9,073 nt of DNA from Bacteroidota bacterium. Its GTDB lineage: Bacteria > Bacteroidota > Bacteroidia > Chitinophagales > Chitinophagaceae. The stretch spans positions 1 through 9,073 of the forward strand of contig JAEWJV010000543.1 of NCBI GenBank assembly GCA_023386395.1. Reading direction: 5' to 3'. This document shows positions 5,415 through 9,073 of the stretch, in pieces. The first letter of the stretch is position 1. Each line of letters starts with the position of its first letter. A program made the translations under genes and the position numbers. The notes under the pieces are model-generated. The model ran no database searches. It was not told the origin of the DNA and worked only from the letters and a program-made list of their open reading frames with translations.

Positions 5415-6514
5415 ATTTTAAGGACAACCTAACTGACAAGCGCGAATGACAAAAATTAAAGCAAACAAGGTTCTATTTATCAAACTCGGACAAGGCGGAG
5501 AGTTTGAGAAAGAGTGCATAGAAAAGAACCAAACTTTGCGACTTGGATATAGAGAAGTTGACCATCAACTATGTCTTGGCGGACATTGGAACAAAGTTCA
5601 CGACTACTTTACGACAGAAGAAAATTCTAAAACCTTTGTAGCGACAAGTCATTCTAACCAAATCAAACAGTTTTACGAAGAAGCCGACAAAACACTGTGG
5701 ATAACTTTTTACGCCAACAAGCTTTGGTGGTGCTTTTCAAAACCTGAAATCACTCTTCTTGCCGACAAAACAAAAACAAGACCTGTGATTGGTAAATGGT
5801 CAGACAGAGATATTAATGGAAATGTTTTGCTTGGCTCTAACATAAGTGGCAAGTTATTAAAGACACAGGGCTTTCGTGGGACAATTTGTAGTGTTCCAGA
5901 ACAAAAATATGCACTTGCAAAAATCAACTGTGAACAAATGAAAGAAGTTGTTGAAGTTGAGCAAGCAATGTTTAATCTGAAAACAAAGCTGACTTTCTTA
6001 ATTCAGAATTTACAATGGAAAGATTTTGAAACTTTGGTGGACTTGATTTTTAGACAGGCAGGTTGGCAAAGAGTTGGCGACACAGGAAAAACTCAAAAGA
6101 CATTAGACCTTGAGCTTTTTGCACCCGTAACAGGAGAAAGAGCAATAGTTCAAATCAAAACTCAATCTGATTTACCACAGTTTTTAAGTTATCAAAAACA
6201 GTTTGCTACAATGAACGACTATGACAAGTTTTTCTACGTTGTTCATACAGCTAAAAGCAACTTGACGATCTATGAAAACGAAACAGAAACAAAACTTTAT
6301 CTCGTTGACAAGGTTGCGGAACTAACGATATCAGCAGGACTTGTGGAATGGGTAATTAAAAAAACCTCATAATGACAGAAAGAAAAACCGCATACAGGCG
6401 TTTGGCATAATGGCGGGTGACGTGGTTAATTGAACATTCTACCTCGCATCAACTTTTGTGGTGTATTGGCAGTTTTGTGCTCCGAAATCCGCCACTGCGC
6501 CAAGCGCCAAAACA
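5406..6514 (+). mobile_element. Cassette-like unit 2: boundary repeat, nuclease gene, folded end element
   Basis: TATGCGATTTT (5409-5419) at the head of the unit is repeated inverted as AAAACCGCATA (6384-6394), 11 bases after the stop of the nuclease gene; 10 of 11 positions match. This boundary pair differs in sequence from that of unit 1, so the units do not share one fixed terminal repeat, as a transposon family would. Element 2 closes the unit. With exchange at the equivalent of G/TT the unit runs from 5406 to 6514. The AAC triplet expected at the start of element 2 is not kept (CAG at 6395-6397), which is a weak point of the model. Confidence 0.45.
5446..6372 (+). CDS. Mrr-like PD-(D/E)XK restriction endonuclease with unassigned N-terminal domain, 308 aa
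   Basis: The C-terminal part (about residues 185-300) reads as an Mrr-type nuclease core. LQWKDFETLVDLIFRQAGWQ has the leading Glu195 and the family's Gly-Trp. GDTGKTQKTLDLELF has the metal-binding Asp221, and AIVQIKTQS has the Q-x-K active-site form (Gln236, Lys238) of Mrr-like enzymes. Such domains cut DNA, often modified or foreign DNA. The first 180 residues (VLFIKLGQGGEFEKECIEKN..., LWITFYANKLWWCF at 84-97) form a separate domain that I cannot name with certainty. The Trp- and beta-rich pattern is compatible with a PUA/EVE-like base reader, which would make this a modification-dependent (type IV-like) enzyme. No methyltransferase lies nearby, which fits that idea. The gene is flanked by cassette-like boundaries. 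Nuclease core: fairly sure. Target and N-domain: inference. Confidence 0.75.
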   Translation: MTKIKANKVLFIKLGQGGEFEKECIEKNQTLRLGYREVDHQLCLGGHWNKVHDYFTTEENSKTFVATSHSNQIKQFYEEADKTLWITFYANKLWWCFSKPEITLLADKTKTRPVIGKWSDRDINGNVLLGSNISGKLLKTQGFRGTICSVPEQKYALAKINCEQMKEVVEVEQAMFNLKTKLTFLIQNLQWKDFETLVDLIFRQAGWQRVGDTGKTQKTLDLELFAPVTGERAIVQIKTQSDLPQFLSYQKQFATMNDYDKFFYVVHTAKSNLTIYENETETKLYLVDKVAELTISAGLVEWVIKKTS

Positions 6515-6527
6515 TTGTATGCCATTT
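6384..6527 (+). repeat. attC-like palindromic element 2 after the nuclease gene
   Basis: The element has three nested paired blocks. Outermost are GCATACA (6390-6396) and TGTATGC (6516-6522), perfect over 7 bp. Next are GGCGTTTGGC (6397-6406) and GCCAAGCGCC (6499-6508), paired throughout with one G-T pair. After a weakly paired 3-base spacer (ATA against TGC) come TGGCGG (6411-6416) and CCGCCA (6489-6494), perfect over 6 bp. On the 3' side AAAACAT (6509-6515) is unpaired. Two stem blocks parted by a central spacer, with a large variable loop, is the attC layout. The loop holds CATCAACTTTT (6447-6457), shared with element 1. The 3' end AACATTGTATGCCATTT resembles the end of element 1, AACGTTATATGCGATTT. 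No T-run follows, so a simple terminator is less likely. Confidence 0.6.
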
Positions 6528-6564
6528 AACATCTACTATATGAACTTAAGAAAATTAGTTGGAC

Positions 6565-6619
6565 TCCTATTATTTATTGTTTATTTGACAAAATAGGACT
6601 GACGAATTACGTTCGTCAG
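6565..6619 (+). repeat. Two adjacent inverted repeats before the DUF998 gene
   Basis: TCCTATT (6565-6571) and AATAGGA (6592-6598) are perfect complements with a 20-base AT-rich spacer. Directly after them CTGACGAA (6599-6606) and TTCGTCAG (6612-6619) form a perfect 8-bp hairpin with a 5-base loop (TTACG). No T-run follows. They could mark the boundary between the cassette-like region and its flank, act in regulation, or stop transcription inefficiently. The stretch from 6528 to 6699 holds no gene. Confidence 0.45.
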
Positions 6620-6699
6620 CTTCTGTTCAGAATATTTCAAATATCAAGGTGACAACAAAAACATCACACATATCATCGATCGGAGTTTCAAGGAACAAA

Positions 6700-7316
6700 A
6701 TGTTTAAACAACTCACACTGCTCTGCGGTATTTTATCTTCTCTGCTTTATGTAACGACAGACATACTTGCAAGCCGGTGGTACAAGGGATATAATATTCT
6801 CAATCAAAATTACAGTGAGTTGTTAGCGACTGGTGCTCCCACAAGATCCATGATGCTTTTGGGAAGCATCGCATACAACCTGCTCATTGCAATCTTAGCA
6901 GCAGGAATTTGGACATTCTTTAGTCCAAACGTACTGCACGTCTTACAGGTGCCGCAATAATAGTATATGCAATACTCAGCATGATCACACCTTCCTTCTT
7001 CCAAATGGACATGCGTGGGGCTGAGATAACTCAAAGAGGTAGCCTACACGGACCAATGACCGCGGTGATGTCATTGTTCATCTTGCTATCAATAGCATTT
7101 GGAGCATTTTTACCTGGAAGAGGCTTTCGTATTTACTCATTCATAACAATTGGTATATTGATTGTTTTTGGCATTTTGACAAGCTTACAAGTACCCCAAC
7201 TTATTGCAGGGCAACCTACACCGTGGATGGGTTTAACAGAGCGCATTAATATTTACGCAACCATGTTATGGTTCGCTGTGTTTTCTATTGCTCTCTTACA
7301 AAAGGAAAGGATTTGA
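6700..7316 (+). pseudogene. DUF998 family membrane protein, interrupted by a single-base frameshift
   Basis: The first frame (ATG 6700) gives MFKQLTLLCGILSSLLYVTTDILASRWYKGYN, the typical DUF998 opening, and runs to WTFFSPN near 6929 before drifting to a TAA at 6958. The third frame resumes the family sequence at once: SKRTARLTGAAIIVYAILSM from 6924, then FFQMDMRG, FGAFLPGRGFRIYSF, PTPWMGLTERINIYATMLWF and a TGA at 7314-7316. Adding one A to the AAA at 6927-6929 would read S-P-K-R-T-A-R and restore a protein of 205 aa with about six membrane helices. The start at 6700 is favoured over the GTG at 6649 because of AAGGA at 6690-6694 and the family's usual N-terminus. DUF998 proteins are integral membrane proteins of unknown function. 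It may be a true inactivating mutation or a homopolymer sequencing error. Confidence 0.8.
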
Positions 7317-7792
7317 GAAAATAAAAAAGACGCTATGGTAATGCTGCTAATACCCAAGCTTTCGTTGTGTCCGAAGGACAAGCAATGAAAGCGCTGTTGA
7401 ACGAAACCTGCGGGGTCATTCTTTTAGCAGCTTTAGTTCCAGCCGGCATTTTGCTATTCAACATTTGTAATTCTATTGAACTTTGTACTAAAAATCCCGC
7501 CTTCGGCAAGCCCCGATTCATTAGCGGCAAGCATCGAACCACACTACTTGTCGTAAACAATCCTTACAATGTCGCATTTGGACTCTATGATCGTAAATTG
7601 ACTATCCTATTTTTGTAAAAATTAAAAATGGGATAGCGGAATGTCCGGCACTTGTAAAGTGCAGGCCTTTCGCCTGTGGTGTAGTTTTATTATGTTATTC
7701 AAGCCGGAAATAATACTGACGGCAAATATGCCAGCCGCTAAAATTGCATTGGCAATATAGCGCGGTAATAAATAAATACTCTAATTTTTGAC
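7317..7792 (+). other. 476-base stretch without a convincing gene
   Basis: Open frames exist on both strands between about 7325 and 7618 (plus strand, possible starts GTG 7367 or ATG 7385, up to 83 aa; minus strand 7560-7333, 75 aa). Neither shows a domain I know, a good start context or clear superiority over the other. Long open frames on both strands of one segment are more like a conserved non-coding or remnant segment than two genes. The right half holds a strong inverted repeat (7602-7636). It also holds two small hairpins, GCACTT/AAGTGC (7648-7653, 7657-7662) and CAGGC/GCCTG (7662-7666, 7672-7676), and ATTGC/GCAAT around 7743-7756. From 7677 to 7792 I see nothing else definite. Confidence 0.4.
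7602..7636 (+). repeat. 13-bp inverted repeat overlapping a TAnnTTTG-like element
   Basis: CTATCCTATTTTT (7602-7614) pairs with AAAAATGGGATAG (7624-7636) over 13 positions with a single G-T pair and a 9-base loop (GTAAAAATT). TATTTTTG at 7608-7615, inside the left arm, fits the Bacteroidota -7 consensus, but no properly spaced -33 TTG is present. It could be an operator over a promoter, a transcript hairpin or a remnant of a mobile element end. There is no T-run after it on either strand. Confidence 0.5.
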
Positions 7793-8653
7793 TTGACACT
7801 TTTCACATTAACATCGTGCAACGAAAACAAAACAGCAATTAAAAAAATGGAAGTAACAACGACACACAAATTAACTTTTGAGAGTGGCTATTCTGAAGTG
7901 AACGGACTGAAAATGTATTACGAAATTTACGGACAAGGCAAACCGCTTGTTCTCATTCACGGTGGCGGTTCAACCATTCAATCAAACTTTGAAAAAGTTA
8001 TTCCGTTGTTCGCTAAAAACAGAAAAGTAATTGCCGTTGAATTACAAGCGCACGGGCGGACAAGCGACAGAAACGCAGACTTGACATTTGAGCAAGATGC
8101 CGACGACATTGCAACACTCCTAAAAAATTTAAATATTGACAAAGCAGACTTTTTTGGTTTCAGCAATGGCGGAACAACCACTTTGCAAATCGCTATTCGC
8201 CACCCTGAAATCGTTGATAAACTTATTTTAGGTTCTACACTTGCCAAACGTAACGGAGTTCCTGAATGGTTTTGGGACTTTATGAAACAAGCGAAATTGG
8301 AAAATATGCCCGAACAGCTAAAAACGGCATATAAACAAGTTGCACCCGACACAAACGGTTTACAAGTAATGCACGACAGAGATGCAAAACGAATGATAAA
8401 CTTCAAAGACATTTCAGACGAACAAATTAAATCCATTAAAGCACCAACTTTAATCATCATTGGCAGTAAAGATGTAATTACACCCGAACACGCCATTGAA
8501 TTGCATAGACAAATTACCAACTCTGAATTAGCAATAATTCCGGGCGGACATGGAGAATATATTGGCGAAATCACGACAATAAAGCCCGACACAAAAGAAA
8601 GTGATTTTGCTATTCCGATGATTGAAAAATTTTTGAACAAGAAAGCAGAATAG
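7793..8653 (+). CDS. Alpha/beta-fold hydrolase with lipoprotein-like N-terminus, about 286 aa
   Basis: The alpha/beta-hydrolase landmarks are complete (numbering from 7793). LVLIHGGGS at 52-60 forms the oxyanion region and FFGFSNGGTT at 120-129 the nucleophile elbow with Ser124. LIIIGSKDVITP at 220-231 supplies Asp227 and IIPGGHGEY at 248-256 supplies His253. It is a probable esterase or related hydrolase; the substrate cannot be told. The start is unclear. LTLFTLTSCNENK ends in a lipobox-like LTSC (Cys9 from 7793), but the only start codon nearby is the TTG at 7793, which leaves too short a signal. The frame stays open back to 7772 without ATG (I-N-T-L-I-F-D-L-T-L-F..., first codon ATA). The first ATG is at 7847 and would give a 268-aa cytoplasmic form. 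The stop lies 1 base before the next gene. Confidence 0.85.
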   Translation: MTLFTLTSCNENKTAIKKMEVTTTHKLTFESGYSEVNGLKMYYEIYGQGKPLVLIHGGGSTIQSNFEKVIPLFAKNRKVIAVELQAHGRTSDRNADLTFEQDADDIATLLKNLNIDKADFFGFSNGGTTTLQIAIRHPEIVDKLILGSTLAKRNGVPEWFWDFMKQAKLENMPEQLKTAYKQVAPDTNGLQVMHDRDAKRMINFKDISDEQIKSIKAPTLIIIGSKDVITPEHAIELHRQITNSELAIIPGGHGEYIGEITTIKPDTKESDFAIPMIEKFLNKKAE

Positions 8654-8654
8654 T

Positions 8655-9073
8655 ATGAGAAAAGTAATTGCGGCAATCAATATGACTATTGACGGATTTT
8701 GCGACCATACGGCAGTAAATCCTGATGAAGAAATTCACTATCATTATACTGACTTATTAAACAATGCAGACACTATTCTATATGGTAGAATAACCTATCA
8801 GTTGATGGAGTTTTGGAGGCCTTTTGTAAAAAATACCTCAGAAGAAAAACCAATGCATGATTTTGCGATAGCTATTGATAAAATTCAAAAAATTGTATTT
8901 TCCCATACGCTAAAAAATGTAGATTGGAAAAGTGCAATATTAGCAACCCGAAACCTTGAAGAAGAAGTTTTAGCACTCAAACAACAATCGGGAAAAGACA
9001 TTCTTGTCGGCAGTCCGAGCCTGATTGTAGCATTGACAAAACTCAATCTTATAGACGAGTACCAGCTCTGTGT
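8655..9073 (+). CDS. RibD C-terminal/dihydrofolate-reductase-like protein, 5' part (cut by window end)
   Basis: From the ATG at 8655 the frame is open to the last base, giving 139 codons and no stop. The start MRKVIAAINMTIDGFCDH, the segment DTILYGRITYQLMEFW (residues 39-54) and ILVGSPSLIVALTKLNLIDEY (116-136) are the three landmarks of the RibD-C/DHFR-like fold as found in small YyaP/YwjB-type proteins. These bind NAD(P)H and reduce unknown substrates; a role in folate or riboflavin synthesis is not implied. Family members are roughly 175-190 aa, so about 40-50 residues are missing. The ATG follows the hydrolase stop after 1 base (TAG-T-ATG), so the two genes are probably one operon with coupled translation. 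Confidence 0.88.
   Translation, partial: MRKVIAAINMTIDGFCDHTAVNPDEEIHYHYTDLLNNADTILYGRITYQLMEFWRPFVKNTSEEKPMHDFAIAIDKIQKIVFSHTLKNVDWKSAILATRNLEEEVLALKQQSGKDILVGSPSLIVALTKLNLIDEYQLC

Noticed and set aside
6649..6699. GTG start for the DUF998 protein
   Set aside because: It adds a polar stretch not typical of the family, and the ATG at 6700 has AAGGA at a suitable distance.
7978..8676. 232-codon open frame on the minus strand
   Set aside because: It is antisense to the alpha/beta-hydrolase gene, whose catalytic motifs are complete, and is rich in Ser, Ile and Cys as expected of a shadow frame.
1..9073. tRNA, rRNA, CRISPR array or integrase gene
   Set aside because: Looked for on both strands; no cloverleaf with conserved TTCGANNC arm, no regularly spaced repeats and no tyrosine-recombinase motifs were found.

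Overview
The window looks like chromosome of a Bacteroidota bacterium, most likely of the Chitinophagaceae/Sphingobacteriia type. This rests on several signs. Candidate promoters have the TAnnTTTG -7 form. Start codons mostly lack a Shine-Dalgarno sequence and have A-rich leaders. Lipoprotein signals are frequent. The protein families fit too: a short Crp/Fnr regulator, a DoxX-like protein, a lipoprotein MsrA/MsrB pair and a spondin-domain lipoprotein. No rRNA, tRNA, CRISPR array, IS transposase or integrase is visible.

Left part (1-4390), ordinary chromosome. The 3' end of a group III truncated haemoglobin gene is followed 2 bases later by a DUF488 gene. Then come a Crp/Fnr-family regulator with its own candidate promoter and a small DoxX-like membrane protein. 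Converging on these from the minus strand are a spondin-domain lipoprotein, msrA and msrB, read in that order, with a strong hairpin terminator after the spondin gene. Oxidative, nitrosative or metal stress and envelope protein repair is a plausible shared theme, but that is inference.

Middle part (about 4500-6530), the most interesting region. Two AT-richer orphan genes lie in the same orientation: a 5-TM membrane protein, and an Mrr-like PD-(D/E)XK nuclease with an unassigned N-terminal domain. Each gene is tightly enclosed by its own unit-specific inverted repeat (15/16 and 10/11 matches). Each is followed by a large imperfect palindrome of 140-200 bases. The two palindromes share an 11-base internal motif and similar 3' ends (AACRTTRTATGC). 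Complementary, cassette-specific ends plus a folded recombination-site-like element after each gene is the layout of integron gene cassettes with attC sites. No integrase is visible and the boundary sequences do not match the classical attC consensus, so I call this an integron-like cassette pair, not an integron. A Bacteroidota-type promoter lies just before the first unit.

Right part (6530-9073). A DUF998 membrane-protein gene is broken by what looks like loss of one A in an A-tract. It is followed by about 475 bases with no convincing gene but with strong inverted repeats, and then by an alpha/beta-hydrolase gene whose lipoprotein signal lacks a good start codon. One base later begins a RibD-C/dihydrofolate-reductase-like gene that runs off the window.
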